Positions 17,664 through 26,390 of a stretch of DNA of 64,000 nucleotides are shown here, one piece after another. Within the stretch, counting starts at the first letter, position 1, and each line of letters begins with the position of its first letter. This stretch comes from Buttiauxella sp049686335. Its GTDB lineage: Bacteria > Pseudomonadota > Gammaproteobacteria > Enterobacterales > Enterobacteriaceae. The notes under the pieces were generated by a model, which worked only from the letters and a program-made list of their open reading frames with translations, ran no database searches and was not told where the DNA came from. The translations under genes were made by a program, and so were the position numbers. The stretch spans positions 181,132 through 245,131 of the forward strand of contig NZ_JBAVHX010000033.1 of NCBI RefSeq assembly GCF_049686335.1. The letters run 5' to 3'.

Positions 17664-18533
17664 TCAGGCTGACTGATTTTCAGACCACAGTGCCGCGCCC
17701 ATTAACCCGGCATCATGCTGATAATGCGCCGCATAAATGGGCACCTGGAAAGCAGCAGGTAATCGGGCGAGCTGCTGCTCAACCTGTTGGCGATAGCCCT
17801 GAGCCAGCCCGACACTGCCGCCTAACACTACACAATCGGTATCCAGCAAAGCTTTGAGATTAGCGATAAGCTGGCAAATCGCCTGCGCTGAACGCGCCAC
17901 TAACTGCTGAGCCTGCGGATGACCTGCTTGAGCGTGGGCAAAAATTTCACGGGCATTTTTCCCCTCGAGCTCATGGCTGGCGGCGGTTGCAATGGCTCGC
18001 CCTGAGGCGATAGCCTCCACACAACCCACACGTCCGCAACCGCACGCAGGTCCCTGCGGATCGGCAAGTGTATGACCGATATGCCCCGCCAAAGGGCCAC
18101 TTAACAACTCGCCATCTACGACAATCCCGCCACCGACTCCGGTGGAAACCGTAATAAAGGTGAGATGCTTAAACTGAGCGGACAAATGGCAATACTCTGC
18201 CCACGCGGCGGCTTGCGCGTCGTTGAGCACAATGCACGGCAGCCCCGTGAGCTTTTCAACGGTCGCCTGCAACGGAAAACGGTTCAGCCCGCCGAGGTTA
18301 TCGGGGTTCAGCGCGGTCAAAATCCCGTTATCAATAATGCCTGTCGAGGCAATCGCCACCCGTTGCGCTTGACCCTGATATGCTTCTAACAACTGGGATA
18401 AGGCATGTTCAAGGGCAAGCGGTGCGGCATCTGCAGGAGTGGAAACTTCGGTGCGTTGAAATATTTGATGCTCAGCGTTGATAAGCGCTGCGGCCAGTTT
18501 GGTGCCGCCGATATCAATGGCTAATGTGTTCAT
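17664..18533 (-). CDS. nanK: N-acetylmannosamine kinase NanK (ROK family)
   Basis: NanK phosphorylates N-acetylmannosamine to ManNAc-6-P. The ATG at 18533 gives 289 residues starting MNTLAIDIGGTKLAAALI, the ATP-binding phosphate-1 motif. A frame open for 50 more codons upstream overlaps nanE and lacks homology. The ROK signature with zinc ligands, CGCGRVGCVEAIASG, follows the histidine in GHTLADPQGPAC. Other landmarks are STGVGGGIVVDGELL and the C-terminal VVLGGSVGLA. It starts 13 bp after the nanE stop, so the two are coupled. All catalytic features look intact. Confidence 0.94.
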   Translation of the reverse strand: MNTLAIDIGGTKLAAALINAEHQIFQRTEVSTPADAAPLALEHALSQLLEAYQGQAQRVAIASTGIIDNGILTALNPDNLGGLNRFPLQATVEKLTGLPCIVLNDAQAAAWAEYCHLSAQFKHLTFITVSTGVGGGIVVDGELLSGPLAGHIGHTLADPQGPACGCGRVGCVEAIASGRAIATAASHELEGKNAREIFAHAQAGHPQAQQLVARSAQAICQLIANLKALLDTDCVVLGGSVGLAQGYRQQVEQQLARLPAAFQVPIYAAHYQHDAGLMGAALWSENQSA

Positions 18534-18546
18534 TAGTTTCTCCGGC

Positions 18547-19227
18547 TTAGCGCTTAACGGCATGGCTAAACCACTGGCAAATATGCTCAATTCGCGTGAT
18601 AGCCGAACCGACGGTGACCGCCCATGCGCCGTGTTCCATGGCTTGTGCGGCGAGTTCTGGGGAGTTGTAGCGCCCTTCGGCAATAACGCGGCAACCAGCC
18701 CCGCTTAACTCAGACACCATCATCAGATCCGGCGTGTCGGGCGTCACCTCAGTGGTGTATCCGGACAACGTTGTGCCAATAATTTCGACGCCTTTGTGAT
18801 GGCTGTTAAGACCTTCTTCCACTGTGGAACTGTCGGCCATAGCCAGTAAACCGTGATGGTGAATGCGTGCAATCAGTTCATCAATGGCAACCGGACGCGG
18901 ACGGAAAGTGGCATCAAAAGCAATGATGTCAGCCCCGGATTTTGCCAGCGCATCGACATCATGCAAAAACGGCGTGATGCGCACCGGAGAGTCTTCGAGG
19001 TCACGTTTGATGATACCGATAATGGGTACCGAAATAAGCGGTCGCACCGCATTCAGGTTTTCTGTCCCTTCAATGCGGATGGCCACCGCGCCTGCAGAAA
19101 CCGCAGCCTGAGCCATGGCAGCCACAATTTCAGGCTTGTCCATTGGGCTTCCAGGAACCGGCTGGCAAGAGACGATAAGCCCACCGCATTCACGCACACT
19201 TTGTTCTAACCTGGCTAATAGTGACAT
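18547..19227 (-). CDS. nanE: N-acetylmannosamine-6-phosphate 2-epimerase NanE
   Basis: NanE converts ManNAc-6-P to GlcNAc-6-P, which feeds into the nagAB route. The 226-residue TIM-barrel protein aligns along its length with E. coli NanE. Landmarks are GGLIVSCQPVPGSP, AVAIRIEG, PIIGIIKRDLEDSPVRITP, the EIIGTTLSGYT loop, and RVIAEGRYNSPELA before AWAVTVGSAITR. It is the first gene of the nanE-K-Q unit. Upstream lie a weak sigma70-like promoter (TTGAAA on the minus strand) and an inverted repeat that could be the operator of the neighbouring RpiR-type regulator. Confidence 0.95.
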   Translation of the reverse strand: MSLLARLEQSVRECGGLIVSCQPVPGSPMDKPEIVAAMAQAAVSAGAVAIRIEGTENLNAVRPLISVPIIGIIKRDLEDSPVRITPFLHDVDALAKSGADIIAFDATFRPRPVAIDELIARIHHHGLLAMADSSTVEEGLNSHHKGVEIIGTTLSGYTTEVTPDTPDLMMVSELSGAGCRVIAEGRYNSPELAAQAMEHGAWAVTVGSAITRIEHICQWFSHAVKR

Positions 19228-19260
19228 TTTGCTCCGCCTTGCAAACCATGATGAAGTTTA

Positions 19261-19287
19261 ACTCCAAAAAAGAGTAGCGGATGGAGT
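19261..19287 (-). promoter_or_regulatory. Candidate operator upstream of nanE
   Basis: ACTCCA and TGGAGT form an inverted repeat with 15 bp between the arms, 34-60 bp upstream of the nanE start and overlapping the likely -10 region. This position suits a repressor site, possibly for the RpiR-type regulator. No other copy was found in the window to support it. Confidence 0.35.
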
Positions 19288-19365
19288 ATTACTATTTCAA
19301 GTGATAAACAGGAAAAATGTGAAGGGAGTCAAAACGCGAGGCAGTACGGGGATCAAAACTGGAAG

Positions 19366-19398
19366 ATGTGATCAACGCAATGCAGCCGTTGATCACAT
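19366..19398 (-). terminator. Hairpin downstream of parE
   Basis: ATGTGATCAACG and CGTTGATCACAT form a perfect 12-bp stem with a 9-nt loop, 18 bases after the parE stop. It is AT/GC-mixed and lacks a clear T tract. It may function as a terminator or as a protected mRNA end. Confidence 0.6.
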
Positions 19399-19415
19399 TT
19401 ATCTGGGGACACTAA

Positions 19416-21311
19416 TTAAACTTCAATATCCGCCATGTCGCCTTTATCTTGCAGCCAATTGCGACGATCTTCAGAACGTTTCTTCGCCAGCAACATATCC
19501 ATAATTGCCATGGTTTTGTCGTTATCTTCATCGTCAATGGTGAGCTGCACCAGGCGGCGGGTGTTGGGATCGAGCGTGGTTTCACGTAATTGCAGTGGGT
19601 TCATTTCGCCCAGCCCTTTAAAGCGCTGTACGTTCGGTTTCCCTTTCTTGCGTTTCAGTTGCTCAAGCACACCCGCTTTCTCTTCTTCATCCAGCGCATA
19701 GTAAACTTCTTTGCCCAGATCGATTCGGTACAACGGTGGCATCGCAACGTAAACGTGCCCCCCGCGAACCAGCGAACGGAAATGGCGCACGAACAAGGCA
19801 CACAACAACGTGGCGATGTGCAGACCATCGGAGTCCGCATCCGCAAGGATACAGACTTTCCCGTAGCGCAACTGGCTCAGATCCTCGCTGTCCGGATCGA
19901 TACCGATCGCTACCGAAATATCGTGCACTTCTTGCGAAGCGAGCACTTCATCGGAGGAGACTTCCCAGGTATTGAGGATCTTACCTTTGAGCGGCATGAT
20001 CGCCTGATATTCGCGGTCACGCGCCTGCTTAGCCGAACCGCCTGCGGAATCCCCTTCGACGAGGAACAGTTCAGTACGACTCAAATCTTGTGCGGAGCAG
20101 TCTGCCAGTTTCCCAGGTAATGCCGGGCCGCTGGTCAGCTTTTTACGCACTACTTTTTTGGCCGCGCGCATACGACGTTGAGCGCTGGAAATCGCCAGCT
20201 CTGCGAGTTGTTCCGCAATTTGAATATTCTGGTTCAGCCACAGGCTGAAGGCATCTTTAACAACGCCGGAAACAAAAGCGGCGCACTGACGTGATGACAG
20301 GCGTTCTTTCGTTTGCCCGGCAAACTGCGGATCCTGCATTTTCACCGACAGCACATAGGCGCAACGTTCCCAGATATCTTCCGCAGAGAGCTTCACGCCG
20401 CGCGGTAGAATGTTGCGGTACTCGCAAAACTCACGCATAGCATCAAGCAACCCTTGACGCAGACCGTTGACATGAGTCCCGCCCTGCATGGTTGGGATCA
20501 GGTTAACGTAGCTTTCTGTCAGCAGCTCGCCGCCTTCTGGCAGCCATAACAGCGCCCAGTCAACTTGCTCAACATCGCCCGCATAGTTTCCGACAAATGG
20601 CGAGTCAGGGAGCGTTGGCAGGCCGTTTACCGCTTCGCTTAAATAATCTTTCAGGCCATCCTGATAACACCAGCGTTGCTCGGTATTGTTCACTTTGTCT
20701 GTAAAAGTGATTTCAACACCAGGGCACAAAACCGCTTTGGCTTTGAGCAAATGGCTTAAACGAGAAACGGAGAAACGTGGGCTGTCGAAGAAGGAAGCAT
20801 CAGGCCAGAAGTGAACGCTGGTGCCGGTGTTACGCTTGCCGCAGGTCCCGATGACCGCCAGTTCCTGGACTTTATCGCCGTTTTCAAACGCGATGCTGTA
20901 AACCTGTGCGTCACGGCGAACCGTTACTTCGACACGTTTTGACAAGGCGTTGACGACCGAAATGCCCACGCCGTGCAAACCACCAGAGAACTGGTAGTTT
21001 TTGTTGGAGAATTTACCGCCTGCGTGCAGACGACAAAGAATCAGCTCTACAGCCGGAACGCCCTCTTCCGGATGGATATCAACCGGCATGCCGCGCCCGT
21101 CATCAATAACTTCTAATGACTGATCGGCATGGAGAATAACATCAACACGCTTCGCATGGCCTGCCAGCGCTTCATCCACGCTGTTATCAATGACTTCCTG
21201 GCCCAAATGGTTTGGACGGGTGGTGTCGGTGTACATCCCGGGACGGCGGCGAACAGGCTCAAGCCCGGTGAGTACCTCAATGGCATCGGCGTTATAACTG
21301 GATTGCGTCAT
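19416..21311 (-). CDS. parE: DNA topoisomerase IV subunit B
   Basis: ParE supplies the ATPase of topoisomerase IV and pairs with ParC. The 631-residue protein matches E. coli ParE (630). The GHKL ATP-binding domain has DNSVDEALAGHAKRVD, the VIDDGRGMPVDIH motif and GGLHGVGISVVNALS. The TOPRIM domain has ELFLVEGDSAGGSA and the DADSDGLHIATLL metal-binding acidic cluster. It ends the parE-yqiA-cpdA-yqiB-nudF series on the minus strand, and yqiA lies 44 bp upstream. Confidence 0.98.
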   Translation of the reverse strand: MTQSSYNADAIEVLTGLEPVRRRPGMYTDTTRPNHLGQEVIDNSVDEALAGHAKRVDVILHADQSLEVIDDGRGMPVDIHPEEGVPAVELILCRLHAGGKFSNKNYQFSGGLHGVGISVVNALSKRVEVTVRRDAQVYSIAFENGDKVQELAVIGTCGKRNTGTSVHFWPDASFFDSPRFSVSRLSHLLKAKAVLCPGVEITFTDKVNNTEQRWCYQDGLKDYLSEAVNGLPTLPDSPFVGNYAGDVEQVDWALLWLPEGGELLTESYVNLIPTMQGGTHVNGLRQGLLDAMREFCEYRNILPRGVKLSAEDIWERCAYVLSVKMQDPQFAGQTKERLSSRQCAAFVSGVVKDAFSLWLNQNIQIAEQLAELAISSAQRRMRAAKKVVRKKLTSGPALPGKLADCSAQDLSRTELFLVEGDSAGGSAKQARDREYQAIMPLKGKILNTWEVSSDEVLASQEVHDISVAIGIDPDSEDLSQLRYGKVCILADADSDGLHIATLLCALFVRHFRSLVRGGHVYVAMPPLYRIDLGKEVYYALDEEEKAGVLEQLKRKKGKPNVQRFKGLGEMNPLQLRETTLDPNTRRLVQLTIDDEDNDKTMAIMDMLLAKKRSEDRRNWLQDKGDMADIEV

Positions 21312-21355
21312 GGTTTATTCGTTCAGATTGCGAAACAGGGATTCGACATCAGGCC

Positions 21356-21931
21356 TTAATGCAGGCCAAGGAAGTCGACGATCTGTGTGAAATAATCTTC
21401 GAAGCCTACAAAGGCGTGATTGCCACCGGACTCTACCGTCTGACGGCAGGGAGTGTAGTACGCCACGGCCTGGCGGTAATCAAGCACTTCGTCACCCGTT
21501 TGTTGTAGCAACCAGATGAGATCTGGCGATTCTAACGGGTCAACTTGCATGACTTTAAGATCGTAAATATGGCGTGACTCTAGCACATATTGCTGCCCGG
21601 TGTAGGGGTTCTCGTTCGTGCCAAGATAATCGACGAGCAATTCAAAAGGCCGTACCGCCGGGTTTACAACCACCGCCGGTAGCGTAAAGCATTGGGACAA
21701 CCAGGTGGCGTAATAGCCCCCTAAAGAGGAGCCGACAATGCCCAACGGTTCACCGCCATGCTTAAGTACCAGCGATTCCAGCAGCTCTGCTGCATCGGCA
21801 GGATACGGCGGGAGTTGCGGGATAATCATCGTAATGTGCGGATGATGCTGCGCAAGCCATGTCTGAAAGCTTGTCGCCTTAGCTGAACGCGGCGAACTAT
21901 TGAAACCGTGTAAGTAAAGTAGCGTTGACAT
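21356..21931 (-). CDS. yqiA: Esterase YqiA (alpha/beta hydrolase)
   Basis: The 191-residue protein belongs to the UPF0227 esterase family of alpha/beta hydrolases. It begins MSTLLYLHGFNSSPRSAKA, has the nucleophile elbow GIVGSSLGGYYATWLS with catalytic serine, and the late acid/histidine region (TGDEVLDYRQA; GGNHAFVGFEDYF). The start at 21931 overlaps the cpdA stop in a TGATG arrangement, so translation is coupled. A longer frame upstream would overlap cpdA by 55 bp without homology. E. coli YqiA has carboxylesterase activity on short substrates. The natural substrate is unknown. Confidence 0.93.
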   Translation of the reverse strand: MSTLLYLHGFNSSPRSAKATSFQTWLAQHHPHITMIIPQLPPYPADAAELLESLVLKHGGEPLGIVGSSLGGYYATWLSQCFTLPAVVVNPAVRPFELLVDYLGTNENPYTGQQYVLESRHIYDLKVMQVDPLESPDLIWLLQQTGDEVLDYRQAVAYYTPCRQTVESGGNHAFVGFEDYFTQIVDFLGLH

Positions 21932-22758
21932 CAATACCCTTCTGAAGCGGTATCTGGGTTGAATACCGCACCTTTCAGGCGGCAAACCTCAGTGGTGACT
22001 TCGCCATTCGGATGGAGTTCCAGCCAACGCCAGCCTGGTTCAATGGTGTCGAGAGTGAAGTTGGAGCAATGCGGCTTAAATTGCACGCAAGTAGACGGCG
22101 TGGCCAGCATTCGTCTGCCGTTCCAGTCCAGATCTAATTCCTGGTGAATATGACCGCACACCAGTGTTTTCACTTTCGGGAATTTTTGCAGAACGTTATC
22201 CAGCTCCGCGGCATTGCGCAGGCTATGTTGATCCAGCCAGCTACAACCAGCGGGAACAGGATGATGATGCAGCAGCAAGAGCGTATGACGCTCAGGCGCA
22301 CCGGCAAGCTTACGCTCCAGCCAGTCGAGCTGGTAGTCGCTCAATTCACCATGGGGGACGCCAAAGACCTGGCTGTCGAGCAGTAATATTTGCCAGCTGT
22401 CTCCGAGGAAAACTTGTTTGGCCGGGGAAATTCCCGCTTCGAGCAGCGAGCTAAACATCGCGGGTTGGAAATCGTGATTGCCTGGCAGCCAAACGCAGGG
22501 CGCAGGAATCTCCGCAATGCCCTCAACAAAATGTTGGTAAGCCTGCGCACTGTGATCCTGGGCAAGATCCCCAGTTGCCACGATAAGATCGTACTCACGC
22601 TGCTCAGCAAGGATGGCATCAATGACAGCCTGATAGCTCATCCAGGTATTGATACCCAGCAGCGTTTCGTTCTTTCCAGAGAACAGGTGGGTATCTGTAA
22701 TTTGCAAAATCCTGATCTGGCCCCCACCGGCCACAGGAAGATTTAACAGGCTTTCCAA
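21931..22758 (-). CDS. cpdA: 3',5'-cyclic-AMP phosphodiesterase CpdA
   Basis: CpdA hydrolyses cAMP to AMP and thereby damps CRP signalling. The 275-residue protein has the calcineurin-like metallophosphoesterase motifs in order: ITDTHLF (D-x-H), VATGDLAQD (GD), LPGNHDFQP (GNH[DE]), LLHHHPVPAG and CGHIHQELD (GHxH). The length equals that of E. coli CpdA. The start appears to be a TTG (complement of 22756-22758), as the homologous N-terminus MESLLNLP begins there, and no ATG fits. It is followed with one-base overlap by yqiA. Confidence 0.95.
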   Translation of the reverse strand: MESLLNLPVAGGGQIRILQITDTHLFSGKNETLLGINTWMSYQAVIDAILAEQREYDLIVATGDLAQDHSAQAYQHFVEGIAEIPAPCVWLPGNHDFQPAMFSSLLEAGISPAKQVFLGDSWQILLLDSQVFGVPHGELSDYQLDWLERKLAGAPERHTLLLLHHHPVPAGCSWLDQHSLRNAAELDNVLQKFPKVKTLVCGHIHQELDLDWNGRRMLATPSTCVQFKPHCSNFTLDTIEPGWRWLELHPNGEVTTEVCRLKGAVFNPDTASEGY

Positions 22759-22783
22759 ATGGTGTCCTTAGGTTTCACCCTCA

Positions 22784-23206
22784 CTAACAAACCGGAACCG
22801 CCATCGCTCCATGCGCCAAACAATAACGCAGCCAATCGGCTAGAAACTGATTAATTTGATGCTTTTCGTCGCGTTGATGCAACTTTTTATTAGGATAATC
22901 ATACCGTGCTTTGAAACGAAATATCTGCTGACTTGAACACACTTCCGCGACCATGGCGTCATGATAAAGCCTGACCGACATCGATGGTAGGCTCCAGTAG
23001 CTTACAGCCGGGAGGGTTTGTTCGATTTGTACAAGTGTCGTGTAACGTGTCGACTCAAGGATTGAGAGTCGATATTGAGCGCTACTGACCTGATAAGTGA
23101 CTTTTTCACCCACTTCGTCATTACGAGGAAGCAGGCGTCTGAGTTGTGCGAAATTGGTTTCGCACAGGCGCATCATTTCAGGGAAGTCAGGTGTATAGCG
23201 CTTCAT
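22784..23206 (-). CDS. yqiB: DUF1249 family protein YqiB
   Basis: The 140-residue protein is very close to E. coli YqiB, including the almost invariant stretch MVAEVCSSQQIFRFKARYDY and QINQFLADWLRYCLAHG. The family (DUF1249) has no confirmed biochemical role. The start MKRYTPDFPEMMRLCE at 23206 is used because it aligns with the family; a frame extending to 23257 would overlap nudF. It lies two bases after the nudF stop and 25 bp before cpdA, so it belongs to the nudF-yqiB-cpdA-yqiA-parE transcript. Confidence 0.92.
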   Translation of the reverse strand: MKRYTPDFPEMMRLCETNFAQLRRLLPRNDEVGEKVTYQVSSAQYRLSILESTRYTTLVQIEQTLPAVSYWSLPSMSVRLYHDAMVAEVCSSQQIFRFKARYDYPNKKLHQRDEKHQINQFLADWLRYCLAHGAMAVPVC

Positions 23207-23208
23207 GG

Positions 23209-23841
23209 TTATCGATTCCACTCTTCTCTTAATTTCTCGTGATGCAATTGCAGCCAAAGCAGTGCGATGACTGAAGCTGCGTTGTCGATTTTCCCTTCTT
23301 CTACTAACTGATAAGCCTGTTCCCGGCTCACGACATGAACACGAATGTCTTCGTTTTCATCTGCCAGACCATGTATGCCCTTCGCAGTGGTGGCGTCGAC
23401 TTCCCCAACAAGGATTGATAAACGCTCGCTGGTTCCGCCCGGGCTTGCCAGGTAGTTGATGACCGGTTTGGTGCGACCGACAATCACTCCGGCTTCTTCA
23501 ACCGCTTCACGGCGAGCAACATCCTCGACGCTTTCACCTTCTTCAATCATCCCCGCGACCAGTTCGAGCAACCATGGGCTGTCGCTGGTGTCATACGCGG
23601 CGATTCGAATCTGTTCTATCAAGACAACTTCGTCTCGCACAGGGTCATAGGGTAGCAGTACTGCAGCGTGACCGCGTTCTAAAATTTCACGGCAAACTTC
23701 ACCACTCATTTCGCCATTAAACAAGCGATGGCGGAACCGATAAAGATCCAGTGAAAAAAAACCGCTATAAAGTGTTTCCCGTGCAATAATTTCAACATCG
23801 TTTTTGGCTAATGTGACGAGTTGTTCGTTTTGCTTAGTCAT
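23209..23841 (-). CDS. nudF: ADP-ribose pyrophosphatase NudF
   Basis: NudF splits ADP-ribose into AMP and ribose-5-phosphate. The 210-residue product contains a complete Nudix box (GMIEEGESVEDVARREAVEE followed by AGV), with the conserved REAVEEAG core that binds the metal. The N-terminal sandwich and the GGTSERLSILVGEVD segment match E. coli NudF (209 residues). It is the first gene of a minus-strand series leading to parE and is divergent from tolC across a 211-bp region with a mar/sox/rob-type box. Confidence 0.95.
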   Translation of the reverse strand: MTKQNEQLVTLAKNDVEIIARETLYSGFFSLDLYRFRHRLFNGEMSGEVCREILERGHAAVLLPYDPVRDEVVLIEQIRIAAYDTSDSPWLLELVAGMIEEGESVEDVARREAVEEAGVIVGRTKPVINYLASPGGTSERLSILVGEVDATTAKGIHGLADENEDIRVHVVSREQAYQLVEEGKIDNAASVIALLWLQLHHEKLREEWNR

Positions 23842-23941
23842 GATGACTTCCTGATTTTAATGGTTATGAAATGGGTAATTTCAAGCCAGTTTGACTGCCG
23901 TTTCATTTCCTATGTGATAGATTGATGAAAATTAAGGGTCA

Positions 23942-23960
23942 ATGGCACATTACGCCAAGC
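23942..23960 (+). promoter_or_regulatory. MarA/SoxS/Rob box upstream of tolC
   Basis: ATGGCACATTACGCCAAGC fits the marbox consensus (AYnGCACnnWnnRYYAAAY) at all but one or two positions. It lies about 92 bp before the tolC start in the nudF-tolC divergent region. E. coli tolC carries a marbox in the same place, so induction by MarA, SoxS and Rob is likely to be conserved. Confidence 0.75.
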
Positions 23961-24052
23961 GCCCCTGCTGGCAGACTCTGCTAAAATCGGCGATCATTTC
24001 CGGCTCTTGTCAGCGCTAACAAATAATTTCTGCTTCACAACAAGGAATGCAA

Positions 24053-25540
24053 ATGAAGAAACTGCTCCCAATTCTTATCGGTCTGAGCCTAACGGGTTTC
24101 AGTGCCATGAGCCAGGCAGAAAACCTGATGCAGGTTTATCAGCAGGCACGTTTAAGCAACCCGGACTTGCGCAAATCCGCTGCTGACCGTGATGCCGCAT
24201 TCGAAAAAATTAACGAAGCACGCAGCCCGTTACTGCCACAGCTCGGTCTTGGTGCTGATTATGAATATACCAATGGTTTTAGTGATGCGAATGGCGTCGA
24301 CTCCAGGGAAGCCAGTGGTTCTTTGCAATTGACGCAAACCATTTTTGACATGTCGAAATGGCGTGCTTTGACCCTGCAAGAAAAATCGGCCGGTATTCAA
24401 GATGTCACTTATCAGACCGACCAACAAACACTGATTCTGAATACTGCAACAGCCTATTTTAATGTGCTGAGTGCCATTGATGCACTGTCCTTCACCGAAG
24501 CACAGAAACAGGCTATTTATCGCCAGTTAGACCAAACCACCCAGCGCTTTAACGTGGGCCTGGTTGCGATTACCGACGTACAGAACGCCCGTGCTCAATA
24601 CGACAGCGTATTAGCGGACGAAGTGACTGCACGCAACAATCTGGATAACTCAGTAGAAACGCTGCGCCAGGTCACCGGTAACTACTATCCGTCTCTGGCA
24701 TCGCTGAATGTTGATGGCTTCAAAACCAACAAGCCTGATGGCGTGAATAATCTGCTGAAAGAAGCGGAAAAACGTAACCTGGCCTTGCTGCAAGCGCGTC
24801 TGTCTCAAGACTTAGCCCGCGAGCAAATTCGTTACGCCGAAACTGGCCACATGCCAACTGTCGGTTTAACCGCTTCAACAGGTGTTTCTAATACCGCCTA
24901 CAGCGGTTCCAAAACCAATAGCCAACAGTACGATGACAGCGATATGGGCCAGAACAAAATCGGCCTGAATTTCTCGTTGCCACTGTATAGCGGCGGTTCT
25001 GTGACTTCTCAAGTGAAACAAGCGCAATACAACTTTGTTGGCGCAAGTGAGCAACTGGAAAGCGCGCACCGTAGCGTGGTGCAAACGGTTCGTTCTTCGT
25101 TTAACAACGTGAATGCATCGATCAGTACGATCAACGCATACAAACAAGCGGTTGTTTCTGCTCAAAGTTCTTTAGATGCATCGGAAGCAGGTTATTCCGT
25201 GGGTACGCGTACCATCGTTGATGTGTTGGATGCGACCACTACGCTGTACAACGCGAAACAACAGCTTTCCAGCGCTCGTTATAACTACCTGATCAACCAG
25301 CTTAACATTAAAGCTGCGTTGGGTACGCTTAACGAACAGGACCTCGTTGCGTTGAACGGCACGCTGGGTAAACCAGTGCCAACAACCGCAGAAAGCGTCG
25401 CGCCTGAAACGCCTGACCAGAATGCTCGCGCTGATGGTTATACCGCGGATACCGAAGCAACAACCCAAACTGCAACCCCTGCTAAAGCGGTTCCAGCTTC
25501 CGCAACAAGCAACAAATCAGCTAACCCATTCGCTAACTGA
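24053..25540 (+). CDS. tolC: Outer membrane efflux channel TolC
   Basis: TolC is the trimeric outer-membrane exit duct for AcrAB-type pumps and type I secretion. The 495-residue product has a signal peptide (MKKLLPILIGLSLTGFSAMSQA, then ENLMQVYQQ) and two internally repeated halves of the outer membrane efflux protein fold. Examples are LQLTQTIFDMSKWRAL in half one and SLPLYSGGSVTSQVKQ in half two. The periplasmic gating region (YDDSDMGQNKIG) is present. ATG 24053 is chosen over an in-frame ATG at 24047 because AAGGA is seven bases from the former and only one from the latter, and because it matches E. coli. A strong hairpin follows the stop. Confidence 0.97.
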   Translation: MKKLLPILIGLSLTGFSAMSQAENLMQVYQQARLSNPDLRKSAADRDAAFEKINEARSPLLPQLGLGADYEYTNGFSDANGVDSREASGSLQLTQTIFDMSKWRALTLQEKSAGIQDVTYQTDQQTLILNTATAYFNVLSAIDALSFTEAQKQAIYRQLDQTTQRFNVGLVAITDVQNARAQYDSVLADEVTARNNLDNSVETLRQVTGNYYPSLASLNVDGFKTNKPDGVNNLLKEAEKRNLALLQARLSQDLAREQIRYAETGHMPTVGLTASTGVSNTAYSGSKTNSQQYDDSDMGQNKIGLNFSLPLYSGGSVTSQVKQAQYNFVGASEQLESAHRSVVQTVRSSFNNVNASISTINAYKQAVVSAQSSLDASEAGYSVGTRTIVDVLDATTTLYNAKQQLSSARYNYLINQLNIKAALGTLNEQDLVALNGTLGKPVPTTAESVAPETPDQNARADGYTADTEATTQTATPAKAVPASATSNKSANPFAN

Positions 25541-25550
25541 TCATAGTATT

Positions 25551-25574
25551 CGGGGGCATGACAACATGCCCCCG
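25551..25574 (+). terminator. Strong hairpin after tolC
   Basis: CGGGGGCATG and CATGCCCCCG form a perfect 10-bp stem with a 4-nt loop, 10 bases after the tolC stop. No T tract follows. It may reduce rather than abolish read-through into ygiB. Confidence 0.65.
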
Positions 25575-25709
25575 TCACAACTTACACATGTGAACGTAAG
25601 GCAAAGTAAAGATCCCCCTCCAAACCGCCCTCATCGCTTTAATTTCAACCATTCATCCCCTATTCTAAGCACAATATTAGCTTCATTCCTTTGGGCTCAG
25701 GACAGAACA

Positions 25710-26384
25710 ATGAAACGGACAAAAATCATAAATCACGCATCGTTCCGCAAAAGCTGGAACGCTCGCCATTTGACGCCAGTCGCATTGGCAGTTACCGCTG
25801 TGTTTATGCTTGCCGGCTGCGAACAAAATGACGAAACAGTTTCCATGTATCAAAACGCGGATGACTGTACTCAAGCCAACCCTGGCAAAAGTGCCGAATG
25901 TACGACTTCTTTCAACAACGCGCTGAAAGAAGCAGAACGTACTGCACCTAAATATGCATCACGTGAAGAATGTATCGCTGAGTTTGGTGAAGGCCAATGT
26001 CAGCAAGCTCCTGCTCAAGCCAACATGGCGGGTGAGCAAGCTCAGGCACAACCTCAGCAAAGCGGCAGCTTCTGGATGCCATTGATGGCCGGTTACATGA
26101 TGGGTCGATTGATGGGCGGCGGTGCAGGCTTTGCGCAGCAACCTCTGTTTACCTCAAAAAATCCAGCAAGCCCTGCATACGGTAAATATGCTGATGCCAG
26201 CGGTAAGAGCTACGGCGCAGCCACTCCTGGCCGCACGACAACCGTTCCTAAAACCGCGATGGCACCTAAACCTGCAACCACCAGCACGGTGACTCGTGGT
26301 GGTTTCGGTGATTCCGTGGCTAAGCAATCGACGATGCAGCGCAGCAGCAGCGCAACAGGTTCTTCTCGCTCCATGGGTGGCTAA
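25710..26384 (+). CDS. ygiB: Conserved lipoprotein-like protein YgiB (DUF1190)
   Basis: The 224-residue protein aligns with E. coli YgiB. After a basic N-terminus (MKRTKIINHASFRKSWNARH) it has one hydrophobic segment ending in FMLAGC, a likely lipobox, so it may be lipid-anchored. The middle holds conserved cysteines (DDCTQANPGKSAECTTSF; CIAEFGEGQC) and a glycine/methionine-rich stretch (MAGYMMGRLMGGGAGF). The C-terminus is low-complexity Ser/Thr/Arg. Its function is unknown. It is always next to ygiC, and the pair follows tolC. The ATG at 25710 is chosen by alignment; in-frame codons upstream lie in the tolC 3' end. Confidence 0.9.
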   Translation: MKRTKIINHASFRKSWNARHLTPVALAVTAVFMLAGCEQNDETVSMYQNADDCTQANPGKSAECTTSFNNALKEAERTAPKYASREECIAEFGEGQCQQAPAQANMAGEQAQAQPQQSGSFWMPLMAGYMMGRLMGGGAGFAQQPLFTSKNPASPAYGKYADASGKSYGAATPGRTTTVPKTAMAPKPATTSTVTRGGFGDSVAKQSTMQRSSSATGSSRSMGG

Positions 26385-26390
26385 GAAATT

